Source of the DNA: Erwinia sp.
Lineage (GTDB): Bacteria > Pseudomonadota > Gammaproteobacteria > Enterobacterales > Enterobacteriaceae
Direction of reading: 5' to 3'
NCBI GenBank assembly: GCA_964016415.1
Contig: OZ024666.1
Span: 496,001 to 560,000 of the forward strand
Length of the DNA: 64,000 nt
Translations under genes and position numbers: made by a program
Notes under the pieces: model-generated
What the model was told of the DNA's origin: nothing
The model's database searches: none
Seen by the model: the letters and a program-made list of their open reading frames with translations, nothing else
Part shown: one piece after another, positions 20,291 through 30,504 of the stretch
Layout of the letters: each line of letters starts with the position of its first letter
Numbering within the stretch: the stretch's first letter is position 1

Positions 20291-20404
20291 GGGGATTCTG
20301 CTGGTTCTCCCGCAATGCTAACTTGTGAATTCGGTCAGGTCCGGAAGGAAGCAGCCGTAGCAGGCGATGCGTGTGCCGGGATGTCGCTGGTAGAGTCCCC
20401 ACCC
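20291..20404 (+). ncRNA. ffs: 4.5S RNA, bacterial SRP RNA
   Basis: 114-nt gene matching the E. coli 4.5S RNA in length and pattern. The apical SRP core GGTCAGGTCCGGAAGGAAGC (Ffh-binding GGAA tetraloop and symmetric/asymmetric loops) is intact. The 5' GGGGATTCTGCTGG and 3' TAGAGTCCCCACCC ends pair. Forms the signal recognition particle with Ffh. Confidence 0.97.
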
Positions 20405-20432
20405 AACGACATCCGGTCCCCACCTTTTCGTA

Positions 20433-20651
20433 TCAGCGAACGTATTTCCACACTGAAACAGGCACTTTGTCGTACAATTTGTTCATAGTCAGTTCTGCGA
20501 GCCGATGATCAGCCGCAGAGTAAAAAATAGCTAATTCGTTTTCTGATAATTCATATTTGTTTTTTTCAATAACCCGTTCAAGTGTCTCAATAGAGCGACA
20601 TCTTCTCAGGCGCATCAGATAATCATTTTTTGTAGCAAGTTTATCAGTCAT
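20433..20651 (-). CDS. hha: Haemolysin-expression modulator Hha
   Basis: 72-residue H-NS partner that silences horizontally acquired genes. Hallmarks: [22 protein letters not shown] and [20 protein letters not shown]. The tomB gene lies 48 bp upstream on the same strand, forming the usual tomB-hha pair. In many enterobacteria this pair sits near acrAB; here it is followed by a zinc transporter and an island. Confidence 0.97.
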   Translation of the reverse strand: MTDKLATKNDYLMRLRRCRSIETLERVIEKNKYELSENELAIFYSAADHRLAELTMNKLYDKVPVSVWKYVR

Positions 20652-20699
20652 TTCGGAACCGTATAGAAATTAAAACTGTTATTATGAACTATTGGTTTT

Positions 20700-21041
20700 T
20701 TACTGGTTCAACTGAACCAGTATATTGCTGGCGATATTTTTCCAATGAATAAACTCACTTAACTCTATGATTTCCATCCCGAAAATGGAAAACGTATTGT
20801 CAATGTAGAACTCTATTTCATTGGTTAGATGTGCATCATTTTGATGTTTTATTTTGTAAAGCATCATGAAAGCACTGACGTGATCAATTAACTCATTAAG
20901 CTGCATATGATAATCGTATGTTGGATTATTAATGCCATTTCCCACACTTTCATTATAAATCGAATAGGCACAACGATATAACATTTCGCAAAGATATTTT
21001 AGCTCTGCCTGGTCATGTTTTTTTAGTGAATATTCGTCCAA
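20700..21041 (-). CDS. tomB: Biofilm regulator/antitoxin TomB (YbaJ)
   Basis: 113-residue Hha antagonist. N-terminal MDEYSLKKHDQAELKYLCE and LQLNEL-IDHVSAF core match TomB. TomB oxidises/destabilises Hha in E. coli, so the pair acts as a toxin-antitoxin-like module. Upstream of hha on the same strand. Confidence 0.92.
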   Translation of the reverse strand: MDEYSLKKHDQAELKYLCEMLYRCAYSIYNESVGNGINNPTYDYHMQLNELIDHVSAFMMLYKIKHQNDAHLTNEIEFYIDNTFSIFGMEIIELSEFIHWKNIASNILVQLNQ

Positions 21042-21773
21042 TGGTGTTTTCCAAAAAAATGCTTGTTACCAGTCTGCCAGATGACAACGGAAGCATAACA
21101 GAGAATCACGGGATGGTGTGCTCAATTGCAGCTCATAAGATAATAAGCTATTTATTTATATGCTTCAAATGTAATTTTGAAAAAAATCACTATTCCTGAA
21201 AAACAATCTTCAACCATACCTTATGACTTGACCTCATCCGTCACTGAAGGCAGCTTCATGCTGCGGAGAAATTATAACATAATGATTTATAGAGTAAAAA
21301 TATAAAAAACACATCACGCCGCAATGATGCAACTTGCCTGTATAAGCAGGCTGGTTAATCCCGGTTTGGTAATTTATGTTAAGTATAGTGATAGTGTATT
21401 TACACGATATCAAAAAATTTAATAAAAAGAGTGGTACATACTTCAGCTTATTTTTAATAAAGTTCACTGTCAGACAGAGTTACATTTGTCCACATTTGAA
21501 AACTGGTATTTTAAACAAAGGCGGCGGTAGTGACAGCCGGACAGATAGTTACCGGCATTACTTACTGAAAAATAGTTGAATATTACTTTCGAAAGTAAAT
21601 TTTTTCCGTTCTCTTTTTATTTTATGCAGCGCAGTACAGGTACATGATTTCTGCAACATAGCGTATCCGCGGGGATCTCCGTTCTTTCTAATGTTAATTA
21701 AATTTAGTATTTACATTAATAATTTGAAATAAAAATAATAATTTATTTACGTTTGGCTGACGTAGCATGTGGT
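21042..21773. other. AT-rich intergenic region between tomB and the azt operon
   Basis: About 730 bases with no credible coding sequence. It should hold the tomB-hha promoter. Short ORFs on both strands lack RBS and family resemblance. Confidence 0.5.
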
Positions 21774-21787
21774 TATGTTATAACATA
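21774..21787. promoter_or_regulatory. Perfect 14-bp palindrome, candidate Zur-type operator
   Basis: TATGTTATAACATA at 21774-21787, about 150 bp before aztA. The half-sites resemble those of the zinc uptake regulator (ATGTTATA...TATAACAT), but the spacing is shorter than the usual Zur box. Position before a zinc-type ABC operon supports the idea; assignment is inference. Confidence 0.4.
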
Positions 21788-21801
21788 TTGTTGGGTGGTC
21801 G

Positions 21802-21924
21802 ATGTTGTCTTCCTGTCATTTTCATCCGGGACACTGGTTCAGGTTATCTCTCTCCGTCAGGCTTTCTCTGGCTTGTATTCCTGTTAGTTTGCTGCTGTTG
21901 GCAACTTATTGGGCTGCTTCCTAA
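21802..21924 (+). CDS. Candidate 40-residue membrane peptide upstream of aztA
   Basis: ATG at 21802 preceded by GGTGG; it encodes a His-containing N-terminus (MLSSCHFHPGHW) followed by one hydrophobic helix (about residues 16-38). Its TAA overlaps the aztA ATG (TAATG), a coupling arrangement. I recognise no family. It may be a leader peptide, a real small protein, or chance. Confidence 0.35.
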   Translation: MLSSCHFHPGHWFRLSLSVRLSLACIPVSLLLLATYWAAS

Positions 21925-22607
21925 TGTTGCAACTCAATCAACTGCGTGTCGGTTATAACGGTCGTCCGGTGACAAGCCCTATAAATGGCGTATTTGCCCC
22001 TTTTACCATGACCTCAATCACCGGGGTGAACGGCGCGGGAAAATCTGCATTATTAAAAACGCTTGCAGGCTTACAACCACTGATTGACGGGGAGATAGTT
22101 CATCCCTGGCCTGCCAGTAAAATCGCCTGGCTACCACAGTATGCTGAAATTGACTCACAGATACCGTTGAGTGTCTTTGACATGGTAGCAACAGGCTGTT
22201 GGCCTGAGTGTGGTTGGTTTCGCGGCATTAATCGGAGTATGAAGCAGCGTATTCACAGCGCACTGGAGAGTGTAGGAATGGCAGAAGCTGCTGAACTGTT
22301 ACCGGGGTCTCTGTCAGGCGGCCAGTTACAGCGCGTACTTTTTGCCCGCATGCTGGTGCAGCAGGCCGATTTGCTGCTGCTGGATGAACCTTTTTCAGCC
22401 GTTGACAGGCAGACCACGCAGAAACTTATCATGTTGTTAAAACAACTCCAACTGACCGGAAAGACGGTGTTGGTGGTACTACATGATCATGCGTTGATAG
22501 AGGACCATTTCCAGCAAATACTGTCACTCGATTCATGCAGCGAGGACCTGGCAGAGAGCAGAACAGCTTATATTGTACCAGCATCGTTGACGGAGGAAGA
22601 TGCGTGA
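21924..22607 (+). CDS. aztA: Zinc-type ABC transporter ATPase, AztA-like
   Basis: 227-residue ATP-binding subunit of a metal ABC importer (cluster 9/AztABC type). Start chosen at ATG 21924 (MLQLNQLRVGYNG), the normal beginning of such ATPases. Walker A GVNGAGKSA, signature LSGGQLQRV, Walker B LLLLDEPF, H-loop VVLHDH. The permease gene begins at the overlapping GTG but is cut by an IS, so the transporter is probably non-functional unless supplied elsewhere. Confidence 0.82.
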   Translation: MLQLNQLRVGYNGRPVTSPINGVFAPFTMTSITGVNGAGKSALLKTLAGLQPLIDGEIVHPWPASKIAWLPQYAEIDSQIPLSVFDMVATGCWPECGWFRGINRSMKQRIHSALESVGMAEAAELLPGSLSGGQLQRVLFARMLVQQADLLLLDEPFSAVDRQTTQKLIMLLKQLQLTGKTVLVVLHDHALIEDHFQQILSLDSCSEDLAESRTAYIVPASLTEEDA

Positions 22608-22653
22608 TTGCTTTTTTCCTCCATCCCTTTATCGAATTCAGCTTTATGCGTAA
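22604..22653 (+). pseudogene. aztB: 5' stub of the metal ABC permease gene (aztB), cut by an IS
   Basis: GTG at 22604 overlaps the aztA stop (GCGTGA) and opens a frame starting MIAFFLHPFIEFSFMRN, the typical N-terminus of an AztB/ZnuB-type permease. After 17 codons the frame enters the IS end at 22654. The rest of the permease and the binding protein are not in the window. Confidence 0.75.
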
Positions 22654-22661
22654 TGTAGTGG

Positions 22662-23827
<1,166 letters not shown>

Positions 23828-24049
23828 TGGTTCACCTATAAGATGTTGAGGTGAGCATATCACCTCTGCTCAGGTGGCCAAATTCAGTGTGCCACTACAG
23901 GCTCAGGTTGAACAAGCCGAGGCGCGTTAGTAACCGGGTAGGAGGACTTATCCACATATACAGCTCTTATTTTTAAGAGATCTTTTTATATTGTTTTTAA
24001 ACCTTTTTAGCATGCTCCCAGAGCTGGCACGGACTGCGGAGAAGCCAGC

Positions 24050-24164
24050 GTGACAAAATGCCCTGATGCCGTGACAAAATGCCCTGATGCCGTGACAGAC
24101 TGCCCTCAGAAGTGGGTTTAGCTGAGACAATTCGCCCTCAATATTGTGACAAATTGCCCTGAAC
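24050..24164 (+). repeat. Five Rep-binding iterons upstream of repE
   Basis: About 19-bp repeats with core GTGACA(A)NTGCCCT; the first three are spaced 21 bp apart, i.e. two helical turns, as is usual for iterons. Confidence 0.85.
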
Positions 24165-24204
24165 TATCTTTAAAAACATAGAGTTATTGACAAGCTACTA
24201 CCGG

Positions 24205-24229
24205 CGTGACAACCTTTAAACCTGTCACG
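24205..24229. promoter_or_regulatory. repE operator, inverted repeat sharing the iteron core
   Basis: CGTGACA...TGTCACG inverted repeat just before repE, with TTGACA at 24187-24192 as a possible -35. In F, RepE dimers repress repE at such a dyad. Confidence 0.7.
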
Positions 24230-24251
24230 ACACCGGAGCAACTGATACCCG

Positions 24252-24995
24252 ATGACCACTGAAATACACCTGGCAGATAAACCCAAAAAAGTGGGTCACC
24301 GCATCGTACAGTCAAATGAACTGACGGAGGCCGCCTACAGTTTGTCTCGCGATCAGAAACGCATGCTCTATCTGTTTGTTGACCAGATCCGCAGAAAGGA
24401 AACCCCCGGTAGCGAAGACTTCCACGACTGTAAGTGCGAAATTGCCGTAGCCTACTATGCAAAAACTTTCGGCCTGACTTCTGCAGAAGCAAGTAAAGAT
24501 ATTCGCAACGCCCTGAAGAATTTTGTTGGTAAAGAAGTCGTGTTTTACCGGCCGGAGGAGAATAAGGGTGATGAGAAGGGCTATGAGTCTTTTCCCTGGT
24601 TTATCAAACGTTCACACAGCCCTGCACGAGGTCTCTACAGCGTTCATCTGAACCCTTATTTAATCCCTTACTTTGTCGGATTATAGAATCGCTTTACCCA
24701 GTTCCGCCTGGGAGAAACCCGCGAGATCACCAGTCCCTATGCTATGCGGCTCTACGAATCTCTGTGTCAGTACAGGGGCGACAAGACATACGGTATCGTT
24801 ATACTGGGTATAGAATGGATGATTGAGCGCTATCAGCTGCCGCAGAGTTATACCCGCATGCCCGATTTTCGACGCAGATTTCTTGTCCCGGTTGTCGAAG
24901 AAATCAACCGCCGTACTCCGTTAACGGTAAGCTATATCGAAAAGAAATCAGGACGGCTAACTACCCACATCGTATTTTCATTTACCGAAGTGTGA
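24252..24995 (+). pseudogene. repE: RepE-type replication initiator with an amber stop
   Basis: Close relative of RepE of the F plasmid (RepFIA; Rep_3 winged-helix initiator). Shared stretches include [34 protein letters not shown] and [18 protein letters not shown]. The frame of 248 codons matches the normal length of about 251 residues but has TAG at 24684-24686 where F RepE reads Gln (VGL-stop-NRFTQF). A truncated 144-residue N-terminal winged-helix domain could still be made. The plasmid origin is probably dead. Confidence 0.9.
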
Positions 24996-25097
24996 CATCC
25001 GGCACTCAGTTCTGTTTTCCGTAACGCCACGTCCGAACATTCCGCCTGCGCCACGGCACATCCGATACTCTCCCATTATGACTGCTCTGTGCAGTAC

Positions 25098-25629
25098 CAG
25101 GGCAGATTGTCACGTTCAGTTCACTTCATGAAACCATCATCCTTCCCCCTCTCTGAAACAGTCGCATACACTGTTTCCTGTAAGTGCAGTCTGTCACCCT
25201 GCATCCGGGCTTTTTCATCATGGGCAGAAATTTTTACTGAGAAAAGGGCGGATTGTCACAGAACGGATCGCTGACTGATATCCCCGCAGAACGGAAAAGT
25301 GGGATACGTCAGGGTGGACAGGGTTCAGCAGTCCTCACGGCATGCCGATATTAATGCCCTGTGCTGGAATATAGCATTGCTGCAGGGCAGTTTGTCACGC
25401 CTGAACCTGATAAATGACTGCAAGGTTTCATTGTAAGGTGAGAACCCTGAGGAGCCGGCCAGTAAGTCAGGTCCGTCGGGCCGGGGCCATGAGGGCAGTT
25501 TGTCACGGTCTGATGCGAATCATGCAGATAACCTTCCTGCCATAATACTGAGGGCTGATTGTCACAGCTGTCAGCTCCGCTGTTGGCAGGCTGCTATTGT
25601 GTTATGTCACGGCGAGGGCAGAGTGTCAC
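25098..25629 (-). repeat. Six inverted iterons downstream of repE (incC-like)
   Basis: Copies of the iteron in opposite orientation (AGGGCANNTTGTCAC) at about 25098, 25245, 25383, 25491, 25551 and 25614, spaced irregularly by 60-150 bp. F has a comparable copy-control iteron array (incC) after repE. No gene is evident between 24996 and 25706. Confidence 0.8.
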
Positions 25630-25706
25630 GTCTCAGAAACGCCGCCAAGTGGTAACGGTGTCAGGCACCCGATCAGGAAGAGCTGAACCGCAGGACGGAG
25701 CAATCC

Positions 25707-26382
25707 CTAACTGCCTTCTTTTGCCCGCCTGTTAACGTTTCTGGCCAGGGTAGTGATTTGCCTGTGCCGCAGCTCGCGCTGGTGCACCTTCAACATCACC
25801 TGCATGGCAGAGCGCGGCCCGCCAGCAAGCCGGATTTCCGGGTATCCACCTAGCCTGCACAACCTGCGCGCCAGACGGATAGCGTTCAGGCCGATCCTTG
25901 CATACTGCTTTAGCCTCTCATCAAACCAGGGGCCATTCTCAGAGGGATCAGCGAGATTATCGTTAACTTCATCAAGAACAGGCCGACAGCTCTCAGCGCA
26001 CCGGCAGCTCAAGAATGAAATAGAGTAATTCGGGCGGAACAGACTTCCACTCCCCGTCAATATCTTCAAGCGTGAGCACGGGTTCTGAGACGCTCGCGAC
26101 CAGACCTGCATCTTCCCGCAGGGCAACACCGTAATCTGCCGCCACCAGGGTACACTTCTGTGCAAATTCCTCCTGCCTGAAGATCAGCTCGGTGTTGATA
26201 TAGCGGAACTCGGCCTCGCGCTTCTCTCCGGTGTCTTCCTTCTCCCGGCGCCGTCTTTCTTCCAGCATCTACAGTTCACGCCGGAGGGTAAAATGGTGGA
26301 TCAGTATCACGACGAGCAGACCGCCGGTGACGGTCACGGCCGCGGCCACCACGGGCCATGCGGTAAAAACGGTTTCAGCCAC
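25707..26382 (-). pseudogene. Decayed membrane-anchored plasmid protein of unknown function
   Basis: A frame opening at GTG 26382 (MAETVFTAWPVV) encodes one membrane helix (VVAAAVTVTGGLLVVILIHH) and then meets TAG just before a Met (LRREL-stop-MLEERRRREK). The frame continues with a charged helical segment to 25993, and a second frame carries the C-terminal part (WFDERLKQYARIGLNAIRLA...) to 25707, so there is a nonsense codon and a frameshift. It directly follows the recombinase gene. I recognise no family. Confidence 0.55.
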
Positions 26383-26393
26383 TTATGTTGTCA

Positions 26394-27136
26394 TCAGTGC
26401 TCATCCATTGCATTCGTTATCCCTGCGTCACCTGCCGGCAGCAGCAGCGCACGCGCATCCCAGGGATCCATGGAAAATCGCACCCCCAGCTGGCGGGTGA
26501 CGTCGAGCGCCAGCACCTGGGTGTACCACTCGGTGCTCTTCTCGTCCTTGTGCCCCATCATCGCCTGAATCACTTTCTTCGGCACCCCGTGCTGAACAAG
26601 GTGCATCGCAAAAGAGTCCCGGAAAGTCTTCGTGGTTATCGGCCGCACCGTGAACGTGGCCCCGCTGCGCTACGCTGCGGGTTCGCCTCCGCCTCGCGCA
26701 GCGCGGCCTGCTCTTCCCGGGTCGGGCGTCCGCGCCTGCGCGTGGCGCTCAGGATGCTGCGCTGTTTGAGGGTGTGCAGCACCACGAACGGCGACATCAG
26801 CGGAAGACCGTCCGGGCCATCCAGCACGAAGTCCTCCGCCGTCAGCGGCAGCACCTCGTTGAGGCGTCCGCCGGTGTTCCAGAACGTGTCGATCAGCAGG
26901 CGCTTTTTCAGGTCCGGCTCGTGGGACAGCAGGATGGCCACCTCGGGCGCCAGCAGGTATCGCGGCTTGGCGGTGCCGAACTCGGCCGCCAGGTTTCGCA
27001 GCGCCACCGCCGCGCCGTAGTCGAAGTAGCGCGCCACCGCCGCGCCGTAGTCGAAGTAGCGCGCCGCCGCCGGCACGTTTTCGGCGCCGATCGCGCTGTG
27101 CGAATTCTTTTGGGTTTCGCGGGGTAAGTTGCTCAA
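26394..27136 (-). pseudogene. resD: Decayed ResD-type tyrosine recombinase (plasmid dimer resolution)
   Basis: Resembles the F-plasmid ResD recombinase that resolves multimers. The N-terminal part (from MSNLPRETQ) has the first catalytic Arg in TGGRLNEVLPL. The C-terminal part, in another frame, has TTKTFRDSFAMHL, the MMGHK His box and the nucleophile Tyr in STEWYTQVLALDV. A frame shift and apparent loss of the middle segment (about 26640-26700) separate them, so it should be inactive. A 30-bp tandem duplication lies in its 5' part. Confidence 0.75.
27001..27060. repeat. Perfect 30-bp tandem duplication inside the resD-like gene
   Basis: Two exact head-to-tail copies at 27001-27030 and 27031-27060, repeating the ten-residue peptide ARYFDYGAAV in frame. 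Confidence 0.97.
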
Positions 27137-28237
27137 TTTTTTAATCTCCGCATTGTCCGGGTGTTGACACCATTTTCGCCCATCTGTAAAGAAAAACCGA
27201 CCCCAATAAATCAGCGCCCGGCTTTCCGGCGCGCGGCCGTAACCAGGCTATTTCCCTGTATACAGAGAATAACCTGGTCAGCCGGGTAAGGCACGCGCGG
27301 CTTTTCCGGGGATTATCCCGTCAGTTCACAAGGTAACGCCATGACGGGAAGGGGGGAAATCAGAAAATGGCGCCGCCGGGGAAGGCACTAGGCACTCTTG
27401 GCTGCATGCCTGGTAAGGATTGGAGTTAGCACAAGGGAGCTATCTGAGGTCGGCAGCATGGTGGTGGAATATCATCGTGGCCCTGGCTGAGCGAAACAGG
27501 ATAGGCCAACGATAGTTTTACCTTCATGATTTATTGAGCGTAAGGTTGTTTACCAGTACAACGTGGCTTAAAAAAAATTCCGATATCACTGAATGACGTT
27601 TTTTTCATATTTATAAAATAATCAGAAGGTATTCTTATCTTAGTGCTTGCGTTCCTTATTAAATATTAGAAATGTGATATTCAAATTTACAATTTCTTTT
27701 GATATAAATATCGGAGAATACAAAGCAGACGTTACTCCAAGTTCGAATTTCTTGAAAAAAATCTCATGAAGATAAAACTGTCACCCATCACTAAATACTT
27801 CTCGTCTTCTACGTGCTTTCCTGCATTGCTTCACGCGTCATTTTTTTGAGGAGAGGATTACGATCATACATAATGAAACTGCGCATTGTATTAACGCAGT
27901 ATCAGATGCGTGGCCAAGAATTTTTATTCGGGTACATTGCCGGTTCATCCCCCGATCGTAGGTTAGAAAAAAAATTAATTAAAGTAAGCATTGCTCCCTT
28001 TAAGCTTCGACCATCCAAGCACTTGACTTCTATCCGCATATTCAACCGGCCATCAACCCGCCTGGGGCTCCAGGCGGTATAAGGGGCATGTCTTCTTTTG
28101 CCGCTTCTCGTCAAAGCAAAATGTGTCATAGCCCCTTTGCAGAAGCTACCTTAACTTTCTCTTTGTTATGTCGTAAAGGTACCCAAAACTCCTCCTGGCC
28201 AATTACATTATTCAGTGGCAGGTCAATTAAGATAACC
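27137..28237. other. No identifiable gene; plasmid/island junction
   Basis: About 1.1 kb after the recombinase start. The first 250 bases are GC-rich, the remainder AT-rich. Short ORFs (for example 27813-28082) lack RBS and family resemblance. I see nothing assignable. Confidence 0.5.
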
Positions 28238-28501
28238 TCATGCATACTGGTGTTCACCGCAAGGTGAAATGGACAATAAGCCGAGCGTGTGGGTTTTAAT
28301 CGGTATATTTAGGGACTTACCTCGCCCGCTAGCGCTGGAGTAATTGCGGCATCTGCGCGCCGCGCAGGGTGAGGCGAAAAACAAGTTAGGTCTCCAGTAC
28401 GACAGGGGGCAGCTCATAATAACATTGAGGAAGATAGTGTTAAGGGATGCTGTGATCGACACATAAGATCTAAAAGCCGGCTCTTCCAGCCAGAGTATCA
28501 A
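28238..28501 (-). pseudogene. Relic of an IS5-family (IS903-group) transposase
   Basis: The fragment contains LWLEEPAF (compare WLDETAI in IS903-type transposases) and CRNYSSASGRGKSLNIPIKTHTLG-like residues that match the IS903 pattern C-x-[DN]-Y-S-x2-S-x-R-x-K-[TS]-x-[DN]-I-x-I-K-T. No ends or remaining catalytic residues are visible; heavily decayed. Confidence 0.6.
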
Positions 28502-28664
28502 TCCCTATTGATGAGGACTTTTATGTCAAACAGTTAGTGATTTTAAACTTTTTTGCCATATGTTGGAATGACTCCAGCCCGGTGGAAATCGATAATGCAG
28601 GGAAAAAGGGGGCGGGTCCGGCAAGATCGACAACGATCAACGTCCGCTTCTGTAGCTTAAATAC

Positions 28665-28695
28665 AAAACGCCTGATGCAGTACATCAGGCGTTTT
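28665..28695. terminator. Bidirectional intrinsic terminator after the GH13 gene
   Basis: AAAACGCCTGATG/CATCAGGCGTTTT perfect stem with A and T runs on either side, 40 bp beyond the GH13 stop on the minus strand. Confidence 0.85.
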
Positions 28696-28734
28696 AGCGG
28701 AATAACGCAACAATCTATGGCAGGACTAGTCGGT

Positions 28735-30504
28735 TCATATTTTGTATACCGATGATTGCCATGGCTTTAGACTAACCTGACTTTCAGAGAAATTATTGTT
28801 ATCTAAATTCTGCACAACTAACTTCTTGATTTTTATGTCCTCGGGAATTACGTAGCTAACGTCGCTATCGCTCATATTTATAATAACAAGATATTTCTCA
28901 TCTTTCAGCATTCGTGTGTATGAATAAACCTTCAAGTTGCCAGGATCCAAATCATGGTACTCTCCTAACACTAAAGCCGGCGAGGATTTCCTAATGGCAA
29001 TGAGAGATTTATAATAATTAAACACAGAGTTGGGATCATCAACTTGTGAAGATACATTGATTTCCCTATAATTGTCGTTCACCTTGAACCAGGGTGTCCC
29101 TGTTGAAAAACCGGCATTAGGACCAGGGCTCCACTGGAAGGGGGTTCGGCTATTGTCGCGATTTGTCATCCTCGCATTTTTCATAAAGTATTCAGCGTCT
29201 ACTTTCTTGGTATCAACCAAATCTTTCCAATACCCCTTAAGCTGCACGTCATCAAAGCTAGTTATATCTGGGAAAATGGAGTTAGTCATCCCTATTTCAT
29301 CGCCCTGGTAGATAAAAGGAGTTGCTCTCTGTGTAAGATTTAAGGTGGCCAAAGCTTTGGCAGAGACGTTGCGCCATTCAGGAGTGTCATTACCGAAATG
29401 AGAGATCTGACGGGCATTATCATGATTAGTTAAAAAGAATGCACCCCAACCATTTTTTCCCGTAATCTTGTCAACATGGTCTATTGCCGACTTTAAATCA
29501 GTCAGGGACCATGGTTTGGCTTCCCAGACACTTTTTCTACCCACGAAAATTGCGTCAAATATGAATGCAAAGTTTAGCTCTTCACGTTTTGGATCAGTGA
29601 ACAGGTTTACTTCTTCGGGAGGTGTCCTCCAGACTTCGGCAGAGGTTGCTATGTCTCGTCCTGCAAAAACCTTTTTATTTAGTTCTTTAACATATGCATG
29701 TACCTTCGGATCAACTACTTTCTCAACAGTCTCGCTTTTGTATTTACTAAACTGTTCTACTGTATCGTAAGGTTTCACGAAATCAGCTATGGCATCGAAT
29801 CTTAAGCCCGCAACACCTCTATCAAGCCAAAATCTAATATCACTAAATACAGCTTCTTTAACATTTTTATTATCCCAGTTTATATCAGGCTGATGCTTTG
29901 AGAATGTATGGAAATAATACTGACCAGTTTTTTGAGATAGTTCCCACATAGAACCACCAAATGATGACTTATCGTTAGTTGGTGGCATTTTTGAGTCACC
30001 TTCTCGCCAAATATAAAAGTCTCGATAATGATTTTTTTTGGATTTTGAACTCTCAACGAACCACGGATGCTGATCACTTGTGTGGTTTACTACCATATCG
30101 ATCATAAGTCGCATATTTCTTTTGTTCATTTCTGCAATGAGTCTGTCGAAATCACTGAGATTACCGTACTCTTTCATAACACTACGATAATCACTGACAT
30201 CGTAACCACTATCTACATTTGGAGATGAATAGTGCGGTGTGAGTAGAATTGCATCAACTCCCAGCCCCTTTAAATAATCAAGCTTATCAGTAATTCCGTT
30301 AAGATCCCCAATTCCGTCACCATCAGAATCATTGAATGATCGGATGTATATTTCATAAAACACAGCCTCTTTCCACCACGGGCTGGATACAGTTTCTTTA
30401 ATCTCATCAGAAGAAGACTCAGCTGAGAAACCTGAGGTGGATGAAAGTGAAAATATTATTAACGCCGATTTTAATAAAACATTTAAATTATATTTGAAGA
30501 GCAC
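28735..30504 (-). CDS. Secreted GH13 enzyme related to sucrose isomerases/alpha-glucosidases
   Basis: 589 residues with an N-terminal signal peptide (about 1-28, ending GFSAES), so periplasmic. GH13 regions: I DMVVNHTS; II GLRFDAIAD (nucleophile Asp); III ATSAEVWRTP (acid Glu); IV FLTNHDNARQ (Asp). The whole length follows sucrose isomerases (isomaltulose/trehalulose synthases), e.g. SAKALATLNLTQRATPFIYQG and MTNRDNSRTPFQW. The isomerase loop normally reading FDLIRLDRD is FDAIFVGRK here, so the product could be an isomer or simple hydrolysis. Start GTG 30504 with GAGGTG RBS. Confidence 0.85.
   Translation of the reverse strand: MLFKYNLNVLLKSALIIFSLSSTSGFSAESSSDEIKETVSSPWWKEAVFYEIYIRSFNDSDGDGIGDLNGITDKLDYLKGLGVDAILLTPHYSSPNVDSGYDVSDYRSVMKEYGNLSDFDRLIAEMNKRNMRLMIDMVVNHTSDQHPWFVESSKSKKNHYRDFYIWREGDSKMPPTNDKSSFGGSMWELSQKTGQYYFHTFSKHQPDINWDNKNVKEAVFSDIRFWLDRGVAGLRFDAIADFVKPYDTVEQFSKYKSETVEKVVDPKVHAYVKELNKKVFAGRDIATSAEVWRTPPEEVNLFTDPKREELNFAFIFDAIFVGRKSVWEAKPWSLTDLKSAIDHVDKITGKNGWGAFFLTNHDNARQISHFGNDTPEWRNVSAKALATLNLTQRATPFIYQGDEIGMTNSIFPDITSFDDVQLKGYWKDLVDTKKVDAEYFMKNARMTNRDNSRTPFQWSPGPNAGFSTGTPWFKVNDNYREINVSSQVDDPNSVFNYYKSLIAIRKSSPALVLGEYHDLDPGNLKVYSYTRMLKDEKYLVIINMSDSDVSYVIPEDIKIKKLVVQNLDNNNFSESQVSLKPWQSSVYKI

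Larger units (their letters stand above)
23940..24251 (+). other. Relic F-type (RepFIA, ori2-like) plasmid replication origin
   Basis: A perfect DnaA box TTATCCACA at 23948-23956, then an AT-rich stretch (about 23960-24015), then five direct iterons of the form GTGACAAAATGCCCTGA starting at 24050, 24071, 24092, 24124 and 24146, then the repE operator dyad. This is the layout of F plasmid ori2. It lies directly inside IS copy 1. Confidence 0.85.

Noticed and set aside
21523-21530. GGCGGTAG, the core of the ops/JUMPstart element
   Set aside because: The following bases do not match the ops consensus, there is no long polysaccharide operon downstream, and an 8-base match can arise by chance.
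24050-25629. Regular short repeats that could be taken for a CRISPR array
   Set aside because: Repeats are iteron-like (GTGACAAATGCCCT), irregularly spaced, in both orientations around repE, and no cas genes are present.
26385-27127. Plus-strand ORFs over the recombinase relic
   Set aside because: Antisense shadows of the ResD-like gene; the minus strand carries the recognisable recombinase motifs.
27813-28082. 89-codon ORF between the plasmid relic and the GH13 gene
   Set aside because: No recognisable domain, weak start context, in a region rich in decayed sequence.
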